A DNA stretch of 64,000 bases from Lithodes maja (Eukaryota > Arthropoda > Malacostraca > Decapoda > Lithodidae), in assembly GCA_037953745.1 (NCBI GenBank), contig JBAKBP010012368.1, forward strand, positions 1 to 64,000. Direction: 5' to 3'. Position 1 is the stretch's first letter. The number at the start of each line of letters is the position of its first letter. The notes under the pieces were generated by a model that was not told the origin of the DNA, did no database searches, and was given only the letters and a program-made list of their open reading frames with translations. The translations under genes and the position numbers were made by a program. This document shows positions 10,262-21,020 of this stretch, in pieces.

Positions 10262-12058
10262 TGTTACGGCTGGATCGGCAATACATATTCGGGATTCTTG
10301 ATCGTAGGACAGAAATGGCTTAAGTGACAACGACACGCTCGATTCCAGTCCCAAATACTATATGCTCCAGACAACAAAAGCACCAACGCCCTACTGAGTT
10401 ATCGTCTACGGTAACGAGGTACCTAATTCGGCGAAAGTGTACAACAGGGGGCTAAACTCCCTCAGACATTTATAGGTTACGTTATTACTAAAGAAATGCA
10501 ATACTCAAGAAACTACGTTAATATTAAGCCTCTAATAATGTAGAATAGAAGCAGGCTAAAGGTATGACAGTGAAATGCTAAATGACAAATGTACACGCCT
10601 ACTTGAAAGCGCGTGCACTACACTAACTGTCCCCTACTAACATGCACTAGCATGTAGCATACAAGATGTTCATGATCCAGTAGATACCTAATAATACACA
10701 TGGGAGGAACATAAATAGTAGTCACTTATTATAATAATGAATCTATACTTGGAATAACTAAAAGGTTGCAGGCAACAGTACTGCGCCGGTAGCCTACTAC
10801 CGCATAGGCTACTTCGCTTCTCTCACTCTGTCTCCCCTCCGAGTCCGTATGCGCCCTACGCAACAGAACTCCGGACACAGCAGCAAAATGACAGTGCAGT
10901 TAATTGATACATGAAAGTATTAATAGTGTTGTCTTGTGTGTGAGTAATGTGTATTGTAAAGGGTTATAGATATATACTTAAAGAGAGCTGCAATGCATAG
11001 TAAAATAAAGATATATCCCACTCATCATCCCCATGTGTTCTAGCTAGCAGGCCAAATCACAGGAACAACGAGTCCCAGCACCGAAAACGAGAACCCAGGA
11101 AAAGACTGTAGAGAACATAAGGACAGATAAATTACGTTACTCTACTATACCGGCACTACGAGCGAGCTGTAGTCTCGGGTGCTACACTCGCTCCTGGCTC
11201 GGTATGCAAATCAAGGCTAAGTCCTCGTCCCTCTACAGACAACTCCTGGGCATGGTCGGGCTCTTACACATGGCACCAGTCTAGTCACAAATGGGATGAT
11301 GAGCGGGGCATATAACTCATGAACATGTAGAACGTTCACCAACTATCCTCATCAAGAAGATCGCTGTTCACATTAACCCCTTAAATCTAATACATGTAAA
11401 TATATGCTTGTCCTAAGAGTAATACGAGAGGTGAGTGCTGAAACTCCTTTAGGACCTCAAGGGAAGGTTATGCATTTAAATAGAGAGAAGAATGAAATGA
11501 GAGTAATGTCGTCAGAGAGAAAGAGTGCAACCGTGAGAAGTTGGGAGAGAGGGCAAGGGATGTTAGAATCTCAAAGGTTCTAGGCAACCTGGTCATGGAA
11601 CACGCAGCCAGCCTCCAGGCAATGTGCTGTACGACAACATGGGCCCAGCCCAAGCAGCGTAGGCAGGCAGCAATGGACTACCAACCCTGTCGCGCCTAGC
11701 TATAAGCGCAAGGCTGCCAACCAGTCCATACGTCTGGCAACCCACCCGGCCGGCAGCGTAGCGCGTTGCTACCCTCTTGCTCTGAAGCCTAACTCACTCT
11801 CTCTCTCTGAACTCCCATTGTCTTATCTATCAACTTCTCCATTGATACTACATATTAAATGGAAGGTCTCGACATGGCTTAAAACAAAACCCACCACTGG
11901 TTAGCACATGACGAGACCTTTGCAGAGATACAAAGAACATAGTTATAAGTTGTCACACTCAATATACATTGCGGCTGACGGTAGCCAGATCACGGGCGGT
12001 ACAGTCGAGTACCAAGGAGTACAATCAGGTTGCGTTGCAAAGCACTGGGTGCGTCACA
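10262..12058. mobile_element. Solo-LTR-like insertion (TG...CA, 4-bp duplication), 1,797 bp
   Basis: The insert begins TGTTACGGCTGGATCGGC and ends GGGTGCGTCACA, so it is 5'-TG...CA-3', and is flanked by the direct repeat GTCT (10258-10261, 12059-12062). Deleting it with one GTCT restores the endonuclease frame exactly. The interior has no retroviral-type ORF, and its two ends are not copies of each other. It holds an AATAAA-type site near 11,004. These traits fit a solo long terminal repeat left after recombination of an LTR retrotransposon; 4-bp duplications are common in Ty3/gypsy elements. The length is on the long side for an LTR, so another class remains possible. Confidence 0.65.
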
Positions 12059-12062
12059 GTCT

Positions 12063-14709
12063 TTAATGATTACTGTGCGACTGACCACTTCCCGATTGTC
12101 CTCTCCCCTACGTCTTACTCCCCAGTGCCGCGCCCTCCCCGTTGGTGTTTCGATCGTGCCGACTGGACATCTTTCGCTGATCTCGCCGTTCCGCCTAATC
12201 CGACCCCTGCTTTCCCGGACCCTGGTGCCATGCTTACCAGTTTCCTGATGTTTGTGCTCCATGCTGCCTATACTTGTATTCCACGCACCACTCGGAGTAT
12301 GTCTTCTAAGTGTGTACCGTGGTGGACTGCTCAGTGCACTTCGGCTTTACGCAATAAAAGAGCCAAGTGGAAGAGTTTCCGTCGGAAAAAAGGCTCTCCA
12401 TATGAGCGGGATGCGTATACTCTTTTCAAACAGGCTAATGCCGTCTTCCGTCGTACAATCCGCTCTGCAAAAAAATCTAGCTGGATGTCGTCTGCCTCTA
12501 CTATCAACGCAGATACACCTGTTCCGCAAGTCTGGGCTCGCGTCAGGAAGATTGCAGGGAAACATGCGCCTACGCCGGCCCCAGTCCTCCATACCAACAC
12601 TGGCATTGTGGGCGATCCGTCTCTGGTGGCCAATATGTTGGGACAACATTTCAGTGATGTTAGCACTGGCTCCCATCTCCCGCCCTCCTTCCAGATGCAT
12701 AAACGCCGTTCTGAACTTAAGCGACTTGACTTCGCCTTATCATCTGATCAGTTTTTCAATGCCCCCTTCTCCCGGGCTGAACTTGAGTTCTGGGAGCCTG
12801 TAAGGATACATGTGAAGGCCCTGACGGTGTCCATTACTTGATGCTGAAGCACTTATCTCCACCTGCGCTTGGCTTTCTCTTATCCATCTACAACCGTCTG
12901 TGGTCCACAGGCTTTTTTCCGGCTGAGTGGAGACATGCCATCCTTCTCCCATTCCTTAAGCCGGGTAAGTCGGGCCATGCACCAGCAGATTACCGTCCCA
13001 TTGCCCTGGTCAGTTGTGTAGGCAAATTATTAGAACGCATGGTTCACTCCCGCTTAATGTGGCTCCTGGAATCAAGAGGCATCCTGTCACCTTTTCAATA
13101 TGGCTTTCGCAAGGGCCGTAGTACTTTGGACCCATTATTGAGATTGGCGACTTCTATCCGCGATGCCTTTTCGGACACTAAGTCGGTTTTAGCTGTATTC
13201 TTCGATCTTGAAAAAGCGTATGATACTGCCTGGAAATACAACATCCTTCATACCCTTTTACGTTCTGGTGTGTCTGGCAACATGGCGGTATTCTTGAAGA
13301 ACTTTCTCCGTGATCGTACTTTCCGAGTCAAGCTTCAGAATACATTCTCACGAACATACCCCCAACACGACGGTGTCCCACAGGGTTGTGTTCTTAGTAC
13401 CATCCTTTTTATCTTAGCTATTAATGGTATTATTTCTTCTCTCCCTCTTGGTGTCCGTGCTTCTTTGTATGTGGACGACTTCGCTATTTACGCTGTGGGT
13501 TTGGATATCGCTGCCCTACAAAATCTCATGCAGAAGGCCATTGATGCAGCTGCGCAGTGGGCTACGGCCCATGGTTTTCGGTTTTCGCCCTCGAAATCTT
13601 GTGTCGTCATCTTCACAAAACGCCATACAGTCCCGCATCCTGTTCTTACGTTGTATAACCGCCCTCTGCCTTACAGGTCCTCAGCTCCATTCTTAGGTTT
13701 CATTTTCGATACTCGGTTGACTTGGTACCCGCACATTACTTCATTACTGACCTCCACCACCCGACGGCTTCAACTCTTACAAACCCTTAGCCACTTGTCT
13801 TGGGGTGCGGACCGGACGACTCTTCTGCGCCTCCATACAACGCTTATTCTCTCCAAGATCGATTATGGCTGCCAGGTATATGCCTCCGCTGCGCGTACAA
13901 ACCTTAAGCGCCTAGACTCCCTTCACCATCACGGTCTGCGCTTGTCGCTAGGGGCTTTTCGCTCTACTCCGGTTATTAGCCTTTATGCTGAATCAGGTGT
14001 CCCACCGCTATCATCCAGGCGGGATAAACTGACCCTTCGATGTCATCTTCGCCTTCTGCAACACAGTTCGGCTGGTTTTCCTCCCACGGCTTCCGGCTTA
14101 GCCCCATCAGTGTCTACTACTTCGTTCCCCGGTCGGGTCTCTGCTTTACTAGCCTCCTTCTCTTTTCCCATTCCATCGGTGCTACCCCTCCGACAGTCAG
14201 AGTTCCCCCCATGGCTACTCCCTCGCCCTACCGTTTGTACAGCTGCCCTCCCCCCCTCTAAGGCCTCTTCAACCCCACAGTTGCTTTATGCTCAGTTTGC
14301 GGAACATATGCTACGCCACTCTTCAGCCGTTCCAGTGTACACTGATGGTTCCAAGACCTCCGCCGGTACAGGGTTTGCGGTTGTGTTCCCGGACCGGACC
14401 TTCCAACGTCACATCCAATCATGTGCTAGTGTCTTTATGGCCGAGTTATTTGCTATTTTATTTGCCCTACGTACTATTTTTTGTTCACACCTGCATACCT
14501 TTGTAATTTTTAGTGACTCCCTTAGTGCTCTTCAGAGTATTCAGTCTCTTCCCGCTGTTAACCCCTTAGTGCTGGAGATTCAAGAATGGTTGTTCCACAT
14601 CGCTACTAAATTGAAGTCCCTGTCTTTCTGTTGGGTCCCGAGTCATGTTGGAGTGCCTGGCAATGAGCGGGTTGATTTTTTCGCCCGCTCTGCTATTACC
14701 TCTCACTGA
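12063..14709 (+). pseudogene. ORF2 part 2 of the I-like LINE: linker, reverse transcriptase, RNase H
   Basis: Reading resumes with FNDYCATDHFPIV (end of endonuclease), then a linker to about 12,780. There a frameshift is needed: the frame ending at 12,841 gives way to CEGPDGVHYLMLKHL, leading into the frame starting 12,838. RT blocks follow: DYRPIALVSCVGKLLERM, QYGFRKGRST, FFDLEKAYDTAW, DGVPQGCVLS and the catalytic LYVDD at about 13,465-13,480. An RNase H domain lies at 14,335-14,700 (YTDGSKTSAGTGF, AELFAILFAL, FSDSLSALQSI, WVPSHVGVPGNERVD), placing it with RNase H-bearing I-group LINEs. TGA at 14707-14709 interrupts the ORF in frame. Confidence 0.85.
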
Positions 14710-14712
14710 CTC

Positions 14713-15168
14713 GTGCCACGACGTATTCCTGCATCTGATTACTTCCCGCGTGTTACTCAATTACTACGTCAGCGCTGGCAGGACGAATGGACCTCCATGA
14801 GGGTGTCTGATGTCAAACTGCGTTCTGTCAAACCTTCCGTCCTACCTTGGAAGTCTTCCTCTCATCGCAATCGTCGATGGGAGACCGCTCTAGCCCGTCT
14901 TCGGCTCGGCCACACCAGGCTCACGCATGGTCATTTGATGTCCTGTGATGTCCCCACGCTCTGTCCTTGCTGCCATATTCCAGTGTCTGTCCAGCATCTC
15001 CTGATCGACTGTCCGCGTTTCTCCAATGCCCGACGGCAGGCATTCCCCTTCATATCCTCCCTTAATCGCCCCCTTGTCTTAGCCGATATGCTCGGAGAGT
15101 CCCCCACTTTCTCCCTCCCACATCTTATGCGGTTTTTCCTCCATACCCGTCTCCTTCAGCTTCTTTAA
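14713..15168 (+). pseudogene. C-terminal extension of I-like LINE ORF2
   Basis: This segment is in the same frame as the RT/RNase H ORF, separated only by the TGA at 14707. It contains ALARLRLGHTRLTHGHLM followed by CPCCHIPVSVQHLLIDCP, a Cys-Cys-His-Cys arrangement commonly found after RNase H in I/Jockey-group LINEs and thought to bind nucleic acid. Length (about 150 residues) is as expected. The sequence downstream to 15,317 is 3' UTR with a T run and a TAA-repeat tail. Confidence 0.75.
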
Positions 15169-15330
15169 TTAGTGTTTCCTAGTCTTCTTCTCCTCTACTC
15201 CGTATTGCGCCCAGCCCCACAACACCTCCGATGTTTTTTTTTTTTTTCCACAAAGTTTCTTTTGGTGCCACATAGTCTTTTTAGGCTTGGTGCGAATCCC
15301 TATTTTAATAATAATAATATAGAAAATATT

Positions 15331-15453
15331 GACGATAGACAAATTCTTATTTCGCTATTGGAAAGAGTGTAAAGAATATTTCTTATTACATACCGGTATA
15401 CAAAAAAAAAAAAAAATCATAACTGAATCTTTGAAAGTTTTATTCAGATTAAG
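15331..15453. other. Short AT-rich flank
   Basis: Sequence between the I-like LINE target duplication and the next LINE fragment. It holds an A run (15,402-15,416) and nothing else recognisable. Confidence 0.4.
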
Positions 15454-15743
15454 TCAACTCAATCCCACCCCTACTCTGTGCAACTCTCCAACCCAAGAGT
15501 GAAACGTTACTCTCAAACTTTCTTCTACTCTACATCTGAGCTCTGGAACTCTCTCCCAGAATCAGTCTTTCCCTCTTCCTATGACTTAAATTGCTTCAAA
15601 CTCCGTGTGTCCAGGCATTTTGGCTCGAACGTCCCTTGATTTTGGCCCTGTCACTCTTTCAACTATGGGGGAGGCACTCGCTATAGGCAGTTATGCCTTT
15701 TGCCTCCCTCAATCACATAGAAAAAAAAAAAAAAAAAAAAAAA
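15454..15743 (+). mobile_element. Family A LINE, 3' end only, with poly(A)
   Basis: The plus strand matches the C-terminal codons and 3' UTR of family A (SVQLSNPRVKRYSQTF, AELWNSLPESVFPSSYDL, then stop and the conserved gggggaggcactcgctatag UTR motif). It ends in an A run at 15,720-15,743. It is a severely 5'-truncated copy. Confidence 0.85.
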
Positions 15744-15957
15744 GTCGGAATGACAACAATATTTTTTAGTCAGGATCAATTTTAACTATGATTATTCTAT
15801 GTTTTGCGGGTTTGTATTCAGTTATATTGTAGAAAGTCCTTTCTTCTTTCTATTAATGTATAATGCATTATACTGTAGTAGATACAATTACTGTGGATTA
15901 AAGCCGACCATGATTAAACATTTTCGGCAACAGCGCCAAGTATATAATCGCGAGTAT

Positions 15958-17262
15958 ACTGTCCTGTCTAAAATTCTCTTTCTAATATATATACTGTATA
16001 TCAATGATCTCCTCAACAGTATCTCTAGTCCTATCCACTCATATGTTGTTTTTGTTGTTGTTCCCCAAGCTGCCTGGCCGAACAGCCCCAAGGCCCCGAG
16101 CAAGGCCGAGGCCATAACCGAGCGCCCCCACAGAACCCTCCCTGCCGACCACAATAAAGCCTGGGTGACCGAAGCCACTCCATGGCGGGGAGCTGAGGAA
16201 GGTGCGGAAACGCCCGGGAAACCAAAGCCCCACCCAGGGCCCTGTGCCCCTCAGCAATTATGAAGAGAAAGTTGAGGGGTAAAGGAAAATTGTGACACTT
16301 TGGCTTCCAATCTTGGTAGATTGGGAGGTCAATCCACGGAAGAGACGCCGTCACTTGAGATCTAGAAAATATATAAGTAAAAGGAACAGTCAGAGTAAGC
16401 TATGGGTATGGCAGAGATCGCTCAGTTCTCACTCTGATAGACCAGCCCATCACCACATGACTAGAACCCAATCCTCTCAGCATTAGCTAGGAAAGGCCCT
16501 AGAAAGCCGCATTTGGCGGGGGGATAGCTCCCCTATTTCAACCCCTTTCGGGGTTGGGCAGCCACTCGTATGTTGATGACTCTACCTTACACTAATCAAC
16601 TAGTTTTTCACATCAACCTAGCATGCAAGCACTCCTAAACAAACGTGGCGAGGCCATAGAATGCTTATCTTCTGATCTTTCAATTATTTCTGATTGGGGC
16701 AGAAAAAATCTTGTTACTTTCAACGCCTCCAAGACCCAGTTTCTCCCTCTATCTCTTCATCACAATCTTCTACAAGTGACAAGGCTATCAACTATTCTTC
16801 AACAATACACAACTCAACCCTTCATCTTCTCTCAACATTCTAGGTGTATCTTTTTCATCTGGCCTTGGAAAGATCATATTACCACTCTTGCTAAAACACC
16901 TTCCAAAAAATTAGGTGTGCTCAACCGTCTCTGTGGGTTCTTCACCCCCGCACAGCTTCTTGCTCTATATCGGGGCACAGTGCGCCCCTGTATTGAGTAC
17001 TGTTCGCATGTGTGGGGAGGTTCCACCCATACCGCACTTCTCGAACGAGTAGTCAAAAGCATTTCGCCTCATCAACTCGCCTCCTCTTACTAGTTCCCTA
17101 CAATCTCTTTCTACACGCCGCAATGTTGCATCTCTTTCACTCTTCTATCGCTATTACAATAATCAGTGTTCTTCAGAGCTCTCTCAGTGTATACCCTTCC
17201 CTAGTGGCGAGTGTGAGGCACCCGCCTTTCAACACAGTCTCACTCCTATTCTGTCCAGCTCT
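15958..17262 (+). mobile_element. Family A LINE fragment interrupted by a SINE
   Basis: The plus strand encodes ILYINDLLNSISSPIHSY (15,960-16,040), is interrupted by a SINE (16,049-16,561), and resumes with Tyr-Val-Asp-Asp-Ser-Thr (family A usually has YADD) and then LVTFNASKTQFLPL and FTPAQLLALYRGTVRPC in 16,623-17,093. It ends without poly(A) near 17,262. Frameshifts are numerous, and the change from YADD to YVDD in the catalytic box occurs at the SINE junction. It is a decayed, both-ends-truncated copy. Confidence 0.75.
16049..16561 (-). mobile_element. SINE with family D-type 3' end, full 14-bp target duplication
   Basis: The 513-bp body is flanked by CCACTCATATGTTG (16,035-16,048) and CCACTCGTATGTTG (16,562-16,575). 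In minus orientation it starts GGCTGCCCAACCCCGAAAGG and ends in a (CAA)n tail. The last 70 or so bases before the tail (…GGGGCTGTTCGGCCAGGCAG…) match the 3' end of the family D LINE at 4488-4560. A B-box-like GGTTCTAGTC lies inside at about 16,467-16,476, but no clear A box was found. Sharing a LINE 3' end is how SINEs recruit the LINE RT. The family name is unknown to me. Confidence 0.7.
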
Positions 17263-17448
17263 CCATCTCAATGGGTTAAGTTAAATAATTTAGCTAATTA
17301 GTGTCTCTACGAACTTTAAATTATTGTTTATATTAAGAGATATTGTAAACAAACTATGTAATACTCAAAGTATTGTATATAACAACTACAATAATGTATT
17401 AAATAAATGTGTATCTACACTTAAATATTAAATCATATCATAATACTA
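17263..17448. other. AT-rich spacer
   Basis: AT-rich sequence with no coding block or repeat, ending in the TA that flanks the next element. Confidence 0.4.
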
Positions 17449-18623
17449 CAGTGCATTCATTCGACATATATCGACAGGCCCCGCCCACTTCCCCAACCGT
17501 TATCATACGGCTGGCATGACTGTGCTAGGTAGGGGTGTCCAACAGGGTTACCAAATCAGTACAAAAATATAATTTAATCTGTTTGCAGAAGTAACTAGAA
17601 GAATACAAACTAGTAAATGCCTACCTAATATTGCTAGAATATTACTCCAATATTGATAACATGTGCTAAAAGATTCGGAGTATAGCCAGCATTCTTATTG
17701 CTAGGTGTAAAATATTGCCGCTAGATCAAGTCAATATTTATTTATCAATTTAAATTATTAAAAATGGCTTACAAACCCATCTACCTTTCTACATCAACGA
17801 GTGAGAAAGAAATGTTAAGACTGGAGCCTGTCTTTAACAGCTCCATTCCCTTGTTCAAGTAAATACTTTTAGATCTAGCGGTAAGGTAGCTACATTAGCA
17901 ACGCCGGTGTCTTCTCTCTCAACTGTCAATGCGCTGTCGTTCAAACGTCAGTTCAGTTCCCTCCCGTCTTCTGAAAGGGGAAGATGGCGTCTCCTGCCCA
18001 TACCCCTGGCAGACCTGCTGGTTCTCCCCGACTTGTCAGTCAAGCCAGGAATATTGTATTAAATGTATTCAAGTATTTTGATACGGAGAAAACTGAGCCA
18101 GTTGATGTGGTGGTGCTCCTCGTGGTACACCCTGGAAACGTCATTATTGGCGGCTAAATGAATCACAAAATTATGATCTACACAAATTGACTGATCAGTC
18201 AAAATTTAATCACTTCACAATATGAGAGAGAGAGAGAGAGAGGGGGAGGGAGACTGAGGCACACAGACAAGGGAGGGGGAGGCATTATGGTACCCTATAC
18301 AACTAAAAGCAGTCGCTCGCTAGGCCTAGCTTAATAATTGTCTACCTCTGCTCTGCCCAAGTAGACGAGGTAAAACAATGGTAATGGAGTTTACTTTTCT
18401 GTACAATGGTATATGGTATTATTGTATAGTAAAGAGTAACTGCAAATATGCATGTATTAAAGCGCTCTTACATCGTATAATTAATTTTACTTGGAGCTCT
18501 TATCAGCTCCGTGGTAAGGTGACAAGTGACTTGTCCGAGATTGCGGTATGATAAGCTCTACTTCGTCTACGGCGCTGGTGGAAACGGGCGGGGCCTGTCG
18601 ATATATGTCGAATGAATGCACTG
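17449..18623 (+). mobile_element. Tc1/mariner-type element with TA duplication, transposase remnant
   Basis: Inverted termini CAGTGCATTCATTCGACATA (17,449) and its complement ending 18,623 match for about 38 bp, including a GGCCCCGCCC block, and are directly flanked by TA at 17,447-17,448 and 18,624-18,625. This is the IS630/Tc1/mariner signature. Length is 1,175 bp. A 57-codon ORF at 17,984-18,157 contains SQARNIVLNVFKYF, resembling the N-terminal helix of transposase-like proteins, but the catalytic domain is absent. It appears to be an internally deleted, non-autonomous derivative. Confidence 0.75.
17984..18157 (+). pseudogene. Short ORF, possible transposase N-terminus inside the mariner-type element
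   Basis: ATG at 17,984 in a good context (gggaagATGgcg) opens 57 codons ending in TAA at 18,155. The protein is Pro/Ser-rich at first and then has the helix-like SQARNIVLNVFKYFDTEKTE. Similar N-terminal helices are common in proteins of Tc1-type and related transposons (recalled, not searched). It may be the residual first part of the deleted transposase. Confidence 0.4.
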
Positions 18624-18784
18624 TAGCAGACAACAAACTATATATGACTAGAATTAAGACTTGAATTGTATTGTAGATTTAATATATGACACACATGATA
18701 AATATGACATACAAAATTAGCTTGAATAAAAAAAATATCCAAAACACATCCTTTAAATATTAACCTTCAAAATGTGTTATCAAG

Positions 18785-18945
18785 AATGTATCCATCTATG
18801 GCCTACCTTTCTATCTAACTACCTACCCATCCATCTATGTACCCACCCTTCCATCTATATACCTACCTTTCTATCTATTTATCTACCTTTCTATCCATCT
18901 ACCTACCTTTCTGTCTATCTACATACCCATCCATTTATCTTCTTA
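18785..18945. repeat. CTAY-type microsatellite
   Basis: An imperfect tetranucleotide array of ctac/ctat/ccat units. The small open frames through it are compositional only. Confidence 0.75.
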
Positions 18946-19303
18946 AAGTTCTTATATACATGAAGGTAGACGAAGTCATGTATATCACAAATAAACCCAT
19001 CCATATATGGATAGAAAGGTAAACCACTAGCAATATATGCAATGATCTTATATACATTTTTATAGCGTTGGTTATTTACAATGTGATGAAGGCAGCCTCA
19101 GTGTAAAATGCCACACCTAGAAGGCAAACTCCTATGTGTATTCAGGTACAAGCAAATTTTATAGTTTGTCATAAACCTAACGGATAATTTATGTGGAATC
19201 AAGAGAAAGAGATAATACCAATTATTAACCACTTGCGAGTTTCAGGCTGTAACGAAGTTGGAGTTGTAGGCAGGCATCGATATTTAACAAAATTACCAGT
19301 TAA

Positions 19304-20555
19304 CCCGGGAGCTGCGGGAAGACTCTTAAGAGTTCCCCCGGCGGACTGCGGGAAGACTCTCCTGAGTAAGTAAAACTAAAAATCAACTTTTGACATCGAA
19401 AAAACAATATTTTTTTATTTTTATTTTTTTATTTTTGTTTGGCCCCTGGGCCATGCAAAATCTCAGTCCTCTACCTCCCCTCCTTCCCCACTTTCCTCCT
19501 ATTCCTCAGTTATCACCTATTTTCCCTATTATTCCCTTATTCTGAGGTATATTTTCGTGCTAACATTAGCGAGTTGCAAGCAGGGTGTTGTCATCACTGA
19601 TGGCCATCGAGTGCAAGAGAGAGAGAGAGAGTATCGATCGACTGTGTCGCAGTGGCCTTGGGGAAAATGGGCGGGAAGGTAGCTTGCCTCACCCATACAT
19701 TATACAACTCGCGGGCTATATCTCCGATTTTGACCATCCAAACGCTGTTTTCACTCGTTTTATTGTTGTTTCAGGTTAATACCTTTATAATCAACCCATA
19801 ATAGGCGCATATGGATAATTATTAATGCTATTAACCTCTGAAGTGCGCACGGGGGTAAATGAAAACGTCCCCCTGTGCTGACGTATTTGAGGTTTTTCGT
19901 CACTAAAATATTCATTGTACCATTAATAGCATTAATAATTATCCATATGCGCCTATTATGGGTTGATTATAAAGGTATTAACCCGAAACAACAATAAAAC
20001 GAGTGAAAACAGCGTTTGGATGGTCAAAATCGGAGATATAGCCCGCGAGTTGTATAATGTATGGGTGAGGCAAGCTACCTTCCCGCCAATTTTCCCCAAG
20101 GCCACTGCGACACAGTCGATCGATACTCTCTCTCTCTCTCTTGCACTCGATGGCCATCAGTGATGACAACACCCTGCTTGCAACTCGCTAATGTTAGCAC
20201 GAAAATATACCTCAGAATAAGGGAATAATAGGGAAAATAGGTGATAACTGAGGAATAGGAGGAAAGTGGGGAAGGAGGGGAGGTAGAGGACTGAGATTTT
20301 GCATGGCCCAGGGGCCAAACAAAAATAAAAAAATAAAAAAATAAAAATAAAAAAATATTTTTTTTTTTCGATGTAAAAAGTTGATTTTTAGTTTTACTTA
20401 CTCCAGAGAGTCTTCCCGCAGTCCGCCGGGGGAACTCTTAAGAGTCTTCCCGCAGCTCCCGGGTTAATGGTACAATGAATATTTTAGTGACGAAAAACCT
20501 CAAATACGTCAGCACAGGGGGAGGTTTTCATTTACCCCCGTGCGCACTTCAGAGG
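19304..20555 (-). mobile_element. TTAA element A (minus orientation), split by element B
   Basis: Flanked by TTAA at 19,300-19,303 and 20,556-20,559. Its two halves are 19,304-19,834 and 20,468-20,555. The termini are CCCGGGAGCTGCGGGAAGAC and, on the other strand, CCTCTGAAGTGCGCACGGGG, imperfect inverted repeats. It is the same family as the elements at 39,677 and 38,589. A second copy in opposite orientation has jumped into an internal TTAA, so the region forms a large near-palindrome. Confidence 0.8.
19835..20463 (+). mobile_element. TTAA element B, inserted in element A
   Basis: 629 bp, flanked by TTAA at 19,831-19,834 and 20,464-20,467. Removing it joins …aatgctaTTAA to tggtacaatg…, the uninterrupted sequence of the same element seen in other copies (for example near 39,760). 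It contains a GA/CT microsatellite and A-rich stretch also present in the other copies. Confidence 0.85.
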
Positions 20556-20701
20556 TTAAAATGCGGTTGTTGTGCATTATTTATAAACGCACAAGATCAA
20601 ATTAAACCTACTGTCTATCCATCAGAGACCTACATTATTATTGTACAGTATTTCTGTTCTATATCGATGTTCCTCATAGCCTGAAACTCTCAAGTGGTCA
20701 A

Positions 20702-21016
20702 TACGACATTTCTTGACCGTAAAACAAACAGTACAAGTCACGAGATATAAGAACACATTAGAACCGTCAAAACATGTCATAGTAACTTAACCCTGTCAGT
20801 AATTGAGGACAGATTCTTACACATCCTTATGGTTATCAGTAAACAATTGTATGCAGCTTAGGAAAGACCTCAAAGGAATTTAAGTGGTAAAAACTAGTTC
20901 AATTAACTCTCTAGCTCCCATAACTTCTTCCAAAAATACAACAAAGTCGTCAAATAATAACCAGCCTAAACTGCTAACATGCATCATAATCATCAAGGGG
21001 GTTAAAATTACATAGT
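20702..21016. other. Nothing recognised
   Basis: AT-rich sequence with no coding block, inverted repeat or copy noticed elsewhere in the window. Confidence 0.4.
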
Positions 21017-21020
21017 TTAA

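Larger units (their letters stand above)
6654..15317 (+). mobile_element. Family C: full-length I-like LINE with RNase H
   Basis: The element is bounded by perfect 13-bp target duplications TATAGAAAATATT at 6641-6653 and 15318-15330. It has a GC-rich 5' UTR, ORF1 with zinc knuckles, ORF2 with APE endonuclease, RT, RNase H and a cysteine-rich C-terminus, and a 3' tail of TAA repeats (15305-15317), as in I-type elements. Total length is 8,664 bp, or about 6.9 kb without the 1.8-kb insertion at 10,262-12,058. Coding is disrupted by one frameshift in ORF1, one in ORF2, one in-frame TGA and the insertion, so it is inactive, though its perfect target duplication suggests moderate age. Confidence 0.9.
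19225..20701. mobile_element. Inverted-repeat element (family TIR-60) carrying nested TTAA elements
   Basis: The left end TTAACCACTTGCGAGTTTCA (19,225) is matched by the complement at the right end (tgaaactctcaagtggtcaa, to 20,701), with further similarity through a gcatcgatat block. The same termini bound the element at 31,783-32,492. Its interior contains two TTAA-flanked insertions (19,304-20,555). No transposase is seen, and the target duplication is not clear. Confidence 0.6.
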
